A DNA stretch of 13,756 nt from the NCBI GenBank assembly GCA_003136335.1, contig PLEA01000247.1:1-13756 (forward strand), in the 5' to 3' direction. The notes beneath the pieces were generated by a model that was not told the DNA's origin, ran no database searches, and saw only the letters and a program-made list of their open reading frames with translations. The position numbers and the translations under genes are program-made. The DNA is from Acidobacteriaceae bacterium. GTDB lineage: Bacteria; Acidobacteriota; Terriglobia; Terriglobales; SbA1. Positions 6,567 through 13,047 of the stretch are shown here, in pieces (within the stretch, counting starts at the first letter, position 1; every line of letters starts with the position of its first letter).

Positions 6567-7523
6567 TTGCAACACGAGAACAAACTCTGGATAGACCAGC
6601 TTCGCTCCGGCGACGTGCGTGCATTGGCTCGTGCCATTTCGATCGTGGAGAACCGCGCGCCGGGATGGTCCGAGCTGCTGAAGGCATTGTTTCCGCACAG
6701 CGGGAAGGCGCGCGTCCTCGGGCTGACTGGGCCCCCGGGTGCGGGGAAGAGTACGCTGGTCGATCAGCTTGCTCGCGTCTATCGCAAAGACCACCGCACA
6801 GTGGGTATTATCGCGGTGGATCCGACCAGCCCTTACACCGGCGGGGCGATTCTAGGCGACCGCATCCGCATGCAGGAACATTTCGCCGACCCGGGAATTT
6901 ATATTCGCAGCATGGCTACCCGCGGATCGCTGGGCGGCTTGGCGCGCACCACGGCGGACGTTACCACCGTGCTCGATGCCTCGGGGCGCGACATCATCCT
7001 CATTGAGACCGTCGGCGTCGGCCAGGATGAAGTCGATATCGTGCGGCTCGCCGACATCACGGTCGTGATTCTGGTTCCCGGCATGGGCGATGACGTGCAG
7101 ACCATCAAGGCTGGAATCATGGAGATCGCCGACATCTTCGTAATCAACAAGAGCGATCGCGAGGGCGCCGAACGCGTAGAACGCGAGATTCGCGCCCTGC
7201 AGTCGCTGGCTCTGCGCCACGATGGCTGGACGCCCCCGATCGTGAAGACCGTCGCCACCGACGGAACCGGAGTCGACGAACTGGCTGTGGCGATCGCCGG
7301 TTATGTGGCTTATCTGCAGAAGGAAGATCTGGCGCTGAAAAAGAGAGTGCGGAACTGGCAGGAACGGCTGGTGGAAATGCTTCGCGATGCCATGCTGGAG
7401 AAAGCGCGGGCGCAACTCGACCATGGAAACATGGCGAGTCTGGCGGCGGAAGTCGCCGAACATAAGCGGGATCCGTATACGCTGGTGGAAGAGATTGCGG
7501 CGAAAGTCGGGCAGCCGCGATGA
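6567..7523 (+). CDS. meaB: MeaB/ArgK-family GTPase, methylmalonyl-CoA mutase chaperone
   Basis: The 318-residue G3E-family GTPase has the P-loop GPPGAGKS (55-62), then VDPTSPYTGGAILGDRIRM (84-102), SMATRGSLGGLA (115-126), IETVGVGQDEVD (146-157) and the guanine-specificity motif NKSD (194-197). These are the MeaB/ArgK (MMAA in humans) signatures. MeaB gates adenosylcobalamin loading and protects methylmalonyl-CoA mutase or the related isobutyryl-CoA mutase from inactivation. The C-terminal helices (LEKARAQLDHGNMASLAAEV) match the dimerisation arm. Start is uncertain: TTG 6567 gives the usual length but has no clear ribosome site; another TTG at 6519 would add 16 hydrophobic residues. The epimerase gene follows, supporting the methylmalonyl-CoA role, but no mutase subunit lies in the window. 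Confidence 0.92.
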   Translation: MQHENKLWIDQLRSGDVRALARAISIVENRAPGWSELLKALFPHSGKARVLGLTGPPGAGKSTLVDQLARVYRKDHRTVGIIAVDPTSPYTGGAILGDRIRMQEHFADPGIYIRSMATRGSLGGLARTTADVTTVLDASGRDIILIETVGVGQDEVDIVRLADITVVILVPGMGDDVQTIKAGIMEIADIFVINKSDREGAERVEREIRALQSLALRHDGWTPPIVKTVATDGTGVDELAVAIAGYVAYLQKEDLALKKRVRNWQERLVEMLRDAMLEKARAQLDHGNMASLAAEVAEHKRDPYTLVEEIAAKVGQPR

Positions 7524-7530
7524 AAAGCAG

Positions 7531-7579
7531 ATTCCTCGCTCGCCCTCGTTGCCTGCTGCAACTGTGGGCGGCTCGGAAT
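7531..7579. repeat. 49-nt compound hairpin between meaB and the epimerase gene
   Basis: The element folds as nested arms: ATTCC (7531-7535) with GGAAT (7575-7579), CGCCC (7541-7545) with GGGCG (7566-7570), and GTTGC (7548-7552) with GCAAC (7558-7562) around the loop CTGCT, with small internal loops between. It has no T-run, so it is not a standard terminator. Size, symmetry and intergenic location resemble REP/MITE-type interspersed elements. Only one copy is in this window. Confidence 0.5.
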
Positions 7580-7581
7580 GA

Positions 7582-7614
7582 CAACTCTAATAAGTAATGG
7601 CCAACTCTAACAAG
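7582..7614 (+). repeat. Two 13-nt direct repeats upstream of the epimerase gene
   Basis: CAACTCTAATAAG (7582-7594) and CAACTCTAACAAG (7602-7614) differ at one position and are offset by 20 bases. The second copy ends inside the AAGGA ribosome site of the epimerase gene. They lie directly after the 49-nt hairpin and may be part of the same inserted element or a small local duplication. Confidence 0.5.
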
Positions 7615-7622
7615 GACGAATG

Positions 7623-8015
7623 ATGTTTCAGATCGATCATCTCGGTATCGCGGTGAAGTCGCTGGCCGCGGCCAAGGCGATTTACGAAAAGATTGGCCTC
7701 AGCGTCTCGCCGGAAGAAACCGTAGAGCAAGAACACGTGCGGCTGGTGATGGTGCCCGTCGGCGAGAGCCGGTTGGAGTTGCTCGAGGCGACGTCGGAGA
7801 ATTCGACCATCGCAAAGTTTATCGCCAAGCGCGGTGAAGGGCTGCACCACGTATGCCTGAAAGTTCCGGACCTGGCGGCGGCGGTCGAGCGCCTTAGGAA
7901 AGATGGCGTGCGCCTGGTATCGGAAGAAATCAAGGTTGGCGCGGGCGGGCAAAAGTACGTGTTTGTCCATCCCGCGAGCACCGGCGGTGTGCTCCTGGAA
8001 CTGGTGCAGGGATAA
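7623..8015 (+). CDS. mce: Methylmalonyl-CoA epimerase
   Basis: The 130-residue product is a vicinal-oxygen-chelate fold protein with the methylmalonyl-CoA epimerase pattern: IDHLGIAV at the start, EGLHHVCLKV in the middle and GGVLLELVQG at the end. By alignment in mind with the Propionibacterium enzyme, H6, E52 (glutamine there), H76 and E126 are the likely metal ligands. The enzyme interconverts (2S)- and (2R)-methylmalonyl-CoA between propionyl-CoA carboxylase and methylmalonyl-CoA mutase. There are two adjacent ATGs (7620 and 7623); AAGGA at 7612-7616 is 6 bases from the second and 3 from the first, so I prefer 7623. It follows meaB, whose product serves the mutase of the same pathway. Other glyoxalase-fold enzymes are possible but much less likely. 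Confidence 0.9.
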   Translation: MFQIDHLGIAVKSLAAAKAIYEKIGLSVSPEETVEQEHVRLVMVPVGESRLELLEATSENSTIAKFIAKRGEGLHHVCLKVPDLAAAVERLRKDGVRLVSEEIKVGAGGQKYVFVHPASTGGVLLELVQG

Positions 8016-8054
8016 AGAAACAGACCAGCCACCAATCGCAACAAAAAGACAGAA

Positions 8055-8735
8055 ATGCTTCTTCTCGTCACCGACACTTCCGGCAAGCAGGGCAGCGTTG
8101 CACTGGCGCGTGCGGGTGAACGTGATCGGGACCACGTTGAGCTAATCGAAGTTGTCTTTCTGGCTGGGGGTATGTTCTCCGCGCAACTGGTGCCGCAGGT
8201 CGCTGCGCTGCTCGCCAAGCATCGCTCTAACAAGGCCGATATCGACGCGTTCATTGTTGTCTCCGGTCCCGGATCATTTACCGGACTGCGCGTGGGGCTG
8301 GCCGCGATCAAGGCACTGGGGGAGATTCTGAAGAAGCCCATCGTACCGGTGTCGCTGCTTGAAGTCGTGGCGCTCGCGGGTGAAACCCAAGGCAGGGTTG
8401 CGGCTGTACTGGACGCCGGGCGCGGCGATATTTATTTCGGGGCGTACGAAATTTCAGGCGACTCTGTGCAGGTTTTGCAGGAGCAACTGCTGCCGAGAGC
8501 TGAGTTCTTATCTGTGTCGCGAGAGTCGACGGTTGTTACCCCGGACACAACCTGGGCTGCGGTGGCGCGGGAAGCTGGGCTTTCCGTGGTAGTGGTCGAA
8601 CCTGCGAGCGCTGAAATGGTTACCCGATTTGGATTGCGGAAGTTGCAAGCAGGGAAAACGGTCGCCCCCGAGCAGTTGGAAGCGAACTACATGCGACGCT
8701 CGGACGCCGAGATGTTTGTGAAAAAAAGCTCTTAG
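8055..8735 (+). CDS. tsaB: TsaB, tRNA t6A37 threonylcarbamoyl-transfer complex subunit
   Basis: The 226-residue product begins LLLVTDTSGKQGSVAL and has the TsaB hallmark SGPGSFTGLRVGLAAIKAL (GPGSFTGLR at 71-79), then LDAGRGDIYFGAY and the C-terminal NYMRRSDAE. TsaB is an ASKHA-fold partner of TsaD and TsaE that builds N6-threonylcarbamoyladenosine at position 37 of ANN-decoding tRNAs. The usual HSE segment of the first half is FSA here (residues 41-43), a common sort of drift in a subunit that is not itself catalytic. ATG at 8055 has only a weak A-rich leader. It starts 39 bases after the epimerase gene and precedes rimI, the classic tsaB-rimI pairing; tsaD is not in the window. Confidence 0.93.
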   Translation: MLLLVTDTSGKQGSVALARAGERDRDHVELIEVVFLAGGMFSAQLVPQVAALLAKHRSNKADIDAFIVVSGPGSFTGLRVGLAAIKALGEILKKPIVPVSLLEVVALAGETQGRVAAVLDAGRGDIYFGAYEISGDSVQVLQEQLLPRAEFLSVSRESTVVTPDTTWAAVAREAGLSVVVVEPASAEMVTRFGLRKLQAGKTVAPEQLEANYMRRSDAEMFVKKSS

Positions 8736-8766
8736 CTTCACGCTCTTAGTTTTAGCTTGAACATCG

Positions 8767-9276
8767 TTGAACTCCCAAGACCTCGTGAATATCCGACCCG
8801 CGACCCTCGCTGATATTCCCTCCATAATCAGTCTGGAGCGGCAGTGTGCCACTTCTGCCCACTGGACGGAGGAGCAGTACAAGCGTCTGTTCCGGACGGA
8901 CGGCGCCCCCGAAGGGCTGGTGCTGGTGGCGGGAGAATCACTGCCTATCACATCCGGCCAGGAGTCAAACCTCGACGCAAGCGGGGGGATTCTGGGATTT
9001 CTGATTGCCCGGCATCTCGCCCCCGAATGGGAATTGGAAAACATCGTAGTCGCTCCCGCGGCACGCCGGAAGGGCCTTGGCAAGCTTCTTTTGGACGCTC
9101 TGTTAGCCGCCGCCCGCGAAACAAACAGTAGTTCCGTGTTTCTCGAGGTGCGCGAGTCGAACGCAGGTGCGCGAACTCTTTACGAAAAGGCTGGTTTCGA
9201 GCAGACCGGCCGCCGCAAGTCCTACTACAAAGATCCCTTGGAAGGTGCCATTCTCTACCGCCGGACTCTGCGTTAA
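8767..9276 (+). CDS. rimI: RimI-type ribosomal-protein/N-alpha acetyltransferase (GNAT)
   Basis: The 169-residue GNAT protein begins with a typical VNIRPATLADIPSII and has ENIVVAPAARRKGLGKLLLD, where R100-x-x-G103-x-G105 is the acetyl-CoA pyrophosphate loop, then FLEVRESNAGARTLYEKAGF and GRRKSYY, which are the RimI-specific C-terminal pattern with the likely acid Tyr at 139. RimI acetylates the N-terminal alanine of ribosomal protein S18 and related targets. Start uncertain: TTG 8767 is the first possible codon after an in-frame stop at 8758; GTG 8785 gives the more typical RimI N-terminus. Neither has a strong ribosome site, which fits translation coupled to tsaB 31 bases upstream. An 11-residue polar stretch (about 62-72) lengthens the segment before GFLIARH relative to E. 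coli RimI (148 residues). Confidence 0.9.
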   Translation: MNSQDLVNIRPATLADIPSIISLERQCATSAHWTEEQYKRLFRTDGAPEGLVLVAGESLPITSGQESNLDASGGILGFLIARHLAPEWELENIVVAPAARRKGLGKLLLDALLAAARETNSSSVFLEVRESNAGARTLYEKAGFEQTGRRKSYYKDPLEGAILYRRTLR

Positions 9277-9312
9277 CATGTTCTCACAGTGAGATTGCAC
9301 CACTTTTTGGCA

Positions 9313-9341
9313 TTGAACCCACTTTTCGGCTGTGCTAGCCT
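9313..9341 (+). promoter_or_regulatory. Sigma-70-type promoter of the DUF465 gene
   Basis: TTGAAC (9313-9318) and TAGCCT (9336-9341) are separated by exactly 17 bases, and TGC directly before the -10 makes it an extended -10 element. Initiation about 7 bases downstream would give a leader of roughly 24 bases with GGAGG at 9359-9363 in it. It separates this gene from the tsaB-rimI unit. Confidence 0.55.
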
Positions 9342-9371
9342 GAATTTATATCCCGGTTGGAGGTCTGCTGG

Positions 9372-9602
9372 ATGCTGACTTCGAAGGACGAACTCCTAAC
9401 CAATCACGAGCAATTCCGCAGATTGGCTCACGAGCACACGCAGTACGCAAAACGCCTCGATATACTCACCCAAAAACGTTACCTCAGCGAAGACGAAAAG
9501 CTGGAAGAAGTGCGGCTCAAAAAGCTGAAACTGCGCCTGAAGGATCAGATGGAGTCCATTGAGCGCGAGCATCGGCAACACTACGGCGTTAACGTAGCGT
9601 AA
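9372..9602 (+). CDS. DUF465 (YdcH-like) small coiled-coil protein
   Basis: The 76-residue product ([20 protein letters not shown] at its start) is highly charged and helical, with heptad-like leucines and the DUF465 pattern F-x-x-L-x-x-E-H near the N-terminus and L-x-x-x-K-L-x-L-K-D-x-M near the C-terminus ([10 protein letters not shown]). DUF465/YdcH proteins are short coiled coils of unknown function, widespread in Proteobacteria and Acidobacteria. ATG at 9372 has GGAGG at 9359-9363, 8 bases upstream; an in-frame TTG at 9357 overlaps that ribosome site and is not the start. The gene has its own promoter upstream and an intrinsic terminator 58 bases after the stop, so it is probably monocistronic and well expressed. 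Confidence 0.85.
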   Translation: MLTSKDELLTNHEQFRRLAHEHTQYAKRLDILTQKRYLSEDEKLEEVRLKKLKLRLKDQMESIEREHRQHYGVNVA

Positions 9603-9659
9603 ATTCTGGCGAACCTCCAAGCGGCTTCGACCGTATAGGGAGGAATGCATCTTCCAACC

Positions 9660-9686
9660 GGCGCTATGAAGCGCCTTTTTTTATTT
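9660..9686 (+). terminator. Intrinsic terminator after the DUF465 gene
   Basis: A perfect 6-bp stem, GGCGCT (9660-9665) with AGCGCC (9670-9675), closes the tetraloop ATGA and is followed at once by seven T (9676-9682) and ATTT. This is a textbook Rho-independent terminator and isolates the DUF465 unit from the psd operon. Confidence 0.88.
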
Positions 9687-9737
9687 ATACTTACGAGGCG
9701 AGGGGCGGTGGGGCAGCGTTGGCATGCGGCTCCCGGC

Positions 9738-9743
9738 TATAAT
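9738..9743 (+). promoter_or_regulatory. -10 box of the psd operon
   Basis: A perfect TATAAT ends 11 bases before the psd ATG at 9755. Initiation 6-8 bases after the box would leave a leader of only about 3-6 bases. The best upstream match to a -35, TTGGCA at 9719-9724, is only 13 bases away and so unlikely to be used; AGCGTT lies at the standard 17-base spacing. Confidence 0.5.
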
Positions 9744-9754
9744 TGAGCCTTCCC

Positions 9755-10420
9755 ATGGTTCGTGATGGATACTTCTACGCATTGGGTTTGATCGCCGCCG
9801 CACTTCTGCTAGGCTGGCTCACCCATCCCGCTTGGGCGATCATCCCGTGTCTGCTGGCGATTTTCTTTCTGTGGTTCTTCCGTGATCCCGAGCGTGCTAT
9901 TCCGCAAGAGGCAGGCGTGGTGGTTTCGCCCGGGGACGGCAAGGTCACCGACGTTTCGACGGTGACCGTCGGAAACGAGAAGCAGACGCGGGTCAGCATT
10001 TTCCTCAACGTGTTTGATGTGCATGTGAACCGTACGCCGATCGCGGGCGTGGTTCGCGATGTGCGCTACCGACGAGGCCAGTTCTTGAACGCCATGAACA
10101 CGGTTTCAGCCGAGAAAAATGAGCAGAATATTGTCACCGTGGAAGGCGATGGCCAGACGGTTGTCTTCAAGCAGATTGCGGGCTTGCTGGCGCGGCGAAT
10201 CGTGTTTTATCCGAAGGTCGGAGATCGGCTGGAGCGCGGCCAGCGCGTGGGCCTGATCAAGTTCGGATCGCGCGTAGACATATTGCTCGATTCCTCTGCC
10301 CGCATGAACGTGAAAATTGGGGACCGCGTAAAGGGCGGTGCCAGCGTGCTTGCATACCTGCAACCGCAGGGTGCGCTGACGGCCGCAGGAAGCGCTCCTG
10401 CCACCGAGAGGGCGCACTGA
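9755..10420 (+). CDS. psd: Phosphatidylserine decarboxylase proenzyme (PSD-A type)
   Basis: The 221-residue product is the short PSD-A form. After two N-terminal membrane segments (about 6-24 and 26-42) comes [18 protein letters not shown] (59-65), [13 protein letters not shown] (83-95), RRGQF and the self-cleavage motif FGSRVD, with the G171-S172 bond giving the beta chain and the pyruvoyl cofactor on the new alpha chain. It decarboxylates phosphatidylserine to phosphatidylethanolamine at the inner membrane. ATG 9755 gives [11 protein letters not shown]; an in-frame TTG at 9743 overlaps the -10 box and is unlikely. No Shine-Dalgarno sequence precedes the ATG. The stop overlaps the pssA start by one base (TGATG), so decarboxylase and its substrate-making enzyme are translationally coupled. 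A tail of about 12 residues after AYLQP is unconserved. Confidence 0.93.
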   Translation: MVRDGYFYALGLIAAALLLGWLTHPAWAIIPCLLAIFFLWFFRDPERAIPQEAGVVVSPGDGKVTDVSTVTVGNEKQTRVSIFLNVFDVHVNRTPIAGVVRDVRYRRGQFLNAMNTVSAEKNEQNIVTVEGDGQTVVFKQIAGLLARRIVFYPKVGDRLERGQRVGLIKFGSRVDILLDSSARMNVKIGDRVKGGASVLAYLQPQGALTAAGSAPATERAH

Positions 10421-11286
10421 TGGATCCAACTGCCCACAAACCGCGAGGTCGGCACAGCAAAGGGATGTACATCCTTCCGTCGCTGTTTACGACCGCAAAT
10501 ATGGCGCTCGGCTACTACGCCATTCTCGAGGTAATGCACGCCACACTCACCGATTATTGGCACCTCGACAACGCAGCCAAAGCGATTGGTTTCGCAGTGC
10601 TGTTCGACGGACTCGACGGGCGCATCGCGCGTATGACGGGTACCAGCAGCGAGTTTGGCAAGGAACTGGATTCTCTGGCAGACGCGATTACGTTTGGCGT
10701 CGCTCCAGCCATACTCGCCTGGACCTGGGGCTTCTACCTGATGCCGCCGGTCCTGCTGACCGATTGGCATCATAACTGGCACATTAAGCTGACACAGCTC
10801 GGTGCGATTGCCAGCTTTCTTTTCCTGATTGCCGGGGCCAGTCGCCTCGCGCGCTTCAATATCACCACCAATCCTCAGCCTTCGAATCCTGGCCGTCCAG
10901 GAAAGAAGTATTTTGTCGGCATGCCCATTCCGGCGGGCGCGGGTGTGATTGCTGCGGTGGTTCATTTCACGGCTGGGGATCCTCTCGAGTCCTGGTACAT
11001 GGCGCTGACCTGGTTCGCGATGGTGACGACTGTCGGCTACCTGATGGTGAGCACATGGCGCTTTTACAGCTTCAAGGACATCGACTTCCGCTCGCGCCAT
11101 CCCTTTCGCCTGATTCTTTTTCTGGCCGCGCTGTTTGCCTGCGTCTGGTTCTTTTCGCGTCAGATGCTTTTTATCATTGCCCTGATCTACATGATCTCCG
11201 GTGTTTTCTGGCGCGTGCAATGGATATTCCGTAGGCGTCCGAGTCCGCCCCCGCCGCCCTTCAAGGAGGCTTCACAGGCGTCATGA
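10420..11286 (+). CDS. pssA: CDP-diacylglycerol-serine O-phosphatidyltransferase
   Basis: The 288-residue integral membrane protein carries the CDP-alcohol phosphotransferase motif D66-G67-x2-A70-R71-x8-G80-x3-D84-x3-D88 (DGRIAR then GKELDSLAD), with several hydrophobic segments after it. YILPSLFTTANMALGYYAI at the N-terminus is typical of the type II phosphatidylserine synthase (PssA of Bacillus and most bacteria) rather than phosphatidylglycerolphosphate synthase. It makes phosphatidylserine from CDP-diacylglycerol and serine, the substrate of the Psd encoded just upstream. GAGAGGG at 10406-10412 serves the ATG. The end overlaps the next gene by four bases (ATGA). The proline-rich C-terminus (RRRPSPPPPPF) is a cytoplasmic tail. 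Confidence 0.94.
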   Translation: MDPTAHKPRGRHSKGMYILPSLFTTANMALGYYAILEVMHATLTDYWHLDNAAKAIGFAVLFDGLDGRIARMTGTSSEFGKELDSLADAITFGVAPAILAWTWGFYLMPPVLLTDWHHNWHIKLTQLGAIASFLFLIAGASRLARFNITTNPQPSNPGRPGKKYFVGMPIPAGAGVIAAVVHFTAGDPLESWYMALTWFAMVTTVGYLMVSTWRFYSFKDIDFRSRHPFRLILFLAALFACVWFFSRQMLFIIALIYMISGVFWRVQWIFRRRPSPPPPPFKEASQAS

Positions 11287-12359
11287 GCGACTCTGTTAAA
11301 TCCCCGGCAGCTTCGCATCCCATCGCAGCTCGCGGAAATCTATACCGGGCCGCGATCGTGGGCGCCGCCTCGCTCAGGGGGAAGGAAGTTGCCGAGATGC
11401 TGAACGAGCGCAATTTCCCGGCCGCCGATATCCGCTTGCTCGATGACGAAGAGTCCATGGGCCAACTCGAGGCCATGGGCGACGAGATCAGCTTTATTCA
11501 GCGGGTACGCGCGGAGCAGTTTGAGAATGTGGACTTCACTTTTTTTGCTTCGGATGAAGAGAGCACGCGCAAGAACTGGAAAGATGCTCGCGATGCCGGC
11601 AACGCCATCATTGATCTCTCCGCGTCTTTAGAAAATGAACCCGGAGCCAGCGTGCGGTCTTTGTGGGTCGAGAGGGAACGTGGCCAAATTCCCGCTCCAG
11701 ATTTGCAACCGGGCCCGTGCGTTACGGCACATCCGGTCGCGGTGACACTGGCGCTGCTTCTGTTGCGGGCTAAGAAAGCGGGCGCGATCCGGCGTGCGGT
11801 GGCCACGATTTTCGAACCCGCCTCGGAGCACGGACAACACGGCATGGACGAGTTGCACCAGCAAACTGTGAACCTGCTTTCGTTCCAGCCTCTGCCCAAA
11901 GACGTCTTCGACGCGCAGGTGGCCTTCAACATGGTGGCCCGCTACGGCCAGAAGTCGCAGCCCGCGCTGGATTCCGTTGAGGCGCGTATCCGTCGCCACT
12001 ATCAAAAGATTGCCGGGGACGGTGCTCCGCTGGCTTCGATCCTGCTGCTGCAGGCCCCGATCTTCCATGGCTATGCGTTGGCTGTTTTCGTGGAAATGGA
12101 CAGCCTCGTGGATGTGCAAGCCTTGTCGCACGCATTGGCTGGCGATCACGTCACGATTCCGGGCGCGGAGGAAGATTCTCCGAGCAACGTGAGTTCCGCA
12201 GGACAGGCGGACATCCAACTCTCGCTGAAAACCGATCCCGCGCAGCCGAACGGCGTCTGGTTGTGGGCAGCCGCGGACAATCTTCGCATCTCAGCTCTGA
12301 CTGCGGTGGAATGTGCGGAAAGTATGACGGCCACTCGCCCCACAGGGAAGATTCAATGA
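11283..12359 (+). CDS. Aspartate-semialdehyde dehydrogenase-like protein lacking catalytic Cys
   Basis: The 358-residue product has the Asd fold pattern: a nucleotide-binding start AAIVGAASLRGKEVAEMLNE (residues 23-42) with RNFP after it, FTFFASDEES (85-94), IDLSASL (110-116), and a dimerisation/catalytic domain starting ATIFEPASEHGQHGMDELHQ (174-193), matching VSGAGxxGxxEL in real enzymes. The active-site N-C-(S/T) motif is replaced by AHPVAVTLAL (149-158), with alanine where the acyl-accepting cysteine should be; the nucleotide loop is GAASLRG rather than GATGxVG; and the substrate arginine region reads LQAPIFHGYALAVF. It therefore resembles E. coli Usg, a non-catalytic Asd homologue, more than functional Asd. 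ATGA overlaps join it to pssA upstream and lptE downstream, pointing to a structural or regulatory role in this envelope operon. Function unknown. Confidence 0.82.
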   Translation: MSDSVKSPAASHPIAARGNLYRAAIVGAASLRGKEVAEMLNERNFPAADIRLLDDEESMGQLEAMGDEISFIQRVRAEQFENVDFTFFASDEESTRKNWKDARDAGNAIIDLSASLENEPGASVRSLWVERERGQIPAPDLQPGPCVTAHPVAVTLALLLLRAKKAGAIRRAVATIFEPASEHGQHGMDELHQQTVNLLSFQPLPKDVFDAQVAFNMVARYGQKSQPALDSVEARIRRHYQKIAGDGAPLASILLLQAPIFHGYALAVFVEMDSLVDVQALSHALAGDHVTIPGAEEDSPSNVSSAGQADIQLSLKTDPAQPNGVWLWAAADNLRISALTAVECAESMTATRPTGKIQ

Positions 12360-12907
12360 AGACTCATGCGGCGCGCCCGCTGGCGCTCGCGTTCTTCCTG
12401 CTCGTCTTCTTGCTAGTCTTTTTACTCCTGAATGCGGGATGCGGTTATCACACCGCCGGTCACGTGGTGCAGCTTCCGGATAATGTCAAGACCATCGCCG
12501 TACCGGCCTTCAAGAACGAGACGCTCACTTACCGCATCGAGCAGATGCTGACCGCCTCGGTGGTTCGCGAGTTTACCACCCGCACTCACTACCGCATACT
12601 CAACGACACCGGCGAAGACGCGGACGCCACCTTGCGTGGGACCGTGCTTTCCACGACGGCTTCTCCGCTCACCTATAACACCGCGACCGGGCAGGCCGCC
12701 AGCGTCTTAGTAGTAGTGAGCATGAAGGTTACGCTCACCGCTCGGAATGGCAAGGTGCTGTACCAGAATCCAGCGTACCTGTTTCGCGAGCAATACGAAG
12801 TCTCGCAGGATCTGACCAGTTTTTTTGAGGAAGATTCCCCCGCGTTCCGCAGGCTTTCACAGGATTTCGCCCGGACGCTGGTCTCGAACATCCTGGAGGG
12901 ATTTTAG
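12356..12907 (+). CDS. lptE: LptE-like LPS-assembly lipoprotein
   Basis: The 183-residue product has a signal peptide (basic MKTHAARP, hydrophobic FFLLVFLLVFLLL) and a lipobox-like LNAGC with the lipidated cysteine at residue 29, followed by GYHTAGHVVQLPDNVKTIAV. The conserved LptE features are the CGYHxxG start, TIAVPAFKNET, YRIEQMLTASVVREF, TLRGTV and a C-terminal helix (LSQDFARTLVSNILEGF). LptE is the outer-membrane lipoprotein that plugs and helps assemble LptD. Asn at -3 of the lipobox (L-N-A-G-C) is unusual, since Leu is normal there. Start ATG 12356 overlaps the Asd-like stop (ATGA) and has AGGGAA about 7 bases upstream. It is the last gene of the overlapping block; 140 bases follow before holA. 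Confidence 0.87.
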   Translation: MKTHAARPLALAFFLLVFLLVFLLLNAGCGYHTAGHVVQLPDNVKTIAVPAFKNETLTYRIEQMLTASVVREFTTRTHYRILNDTGEDADATLRGTVLSTTASPLTYNTATGQAASVLVVVSMKVTLTARNGKVLYQNPAYLFREQYEVSQDLTSFFEEDSPAFRRLSQDFARTLVSNILEGF

Positions 12908-13047
12908 AGCGTGCGATTCCTTCTTCCGCAGACAGTATCTGCGACCGCGCTCGCTGTGGGCAACCGTTCACGTTGGATCACTTTGCGGAGTGGCTTGTCG
13001 ATGTTAGAGTCGAAAACGATGAGCTTCGCCAGGACGAGGGAAATCTG

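Noticed and set aside
10207..11220. Long minus-strand open frame antisense to psd/pssA (337 codons)
   Set aside because: psd and pssA carry firm catalytic motifs on the plus strand; the antisense product is low-complexity with no domain.
11283..12359. Annotation as functional aspartate-semialdehyde dehydrogenase (asd)
   Set aside because: The catalytic cysteine motif is absent and the nucleotide loop is altered, so I withhold the enzyme name and gene symbol.
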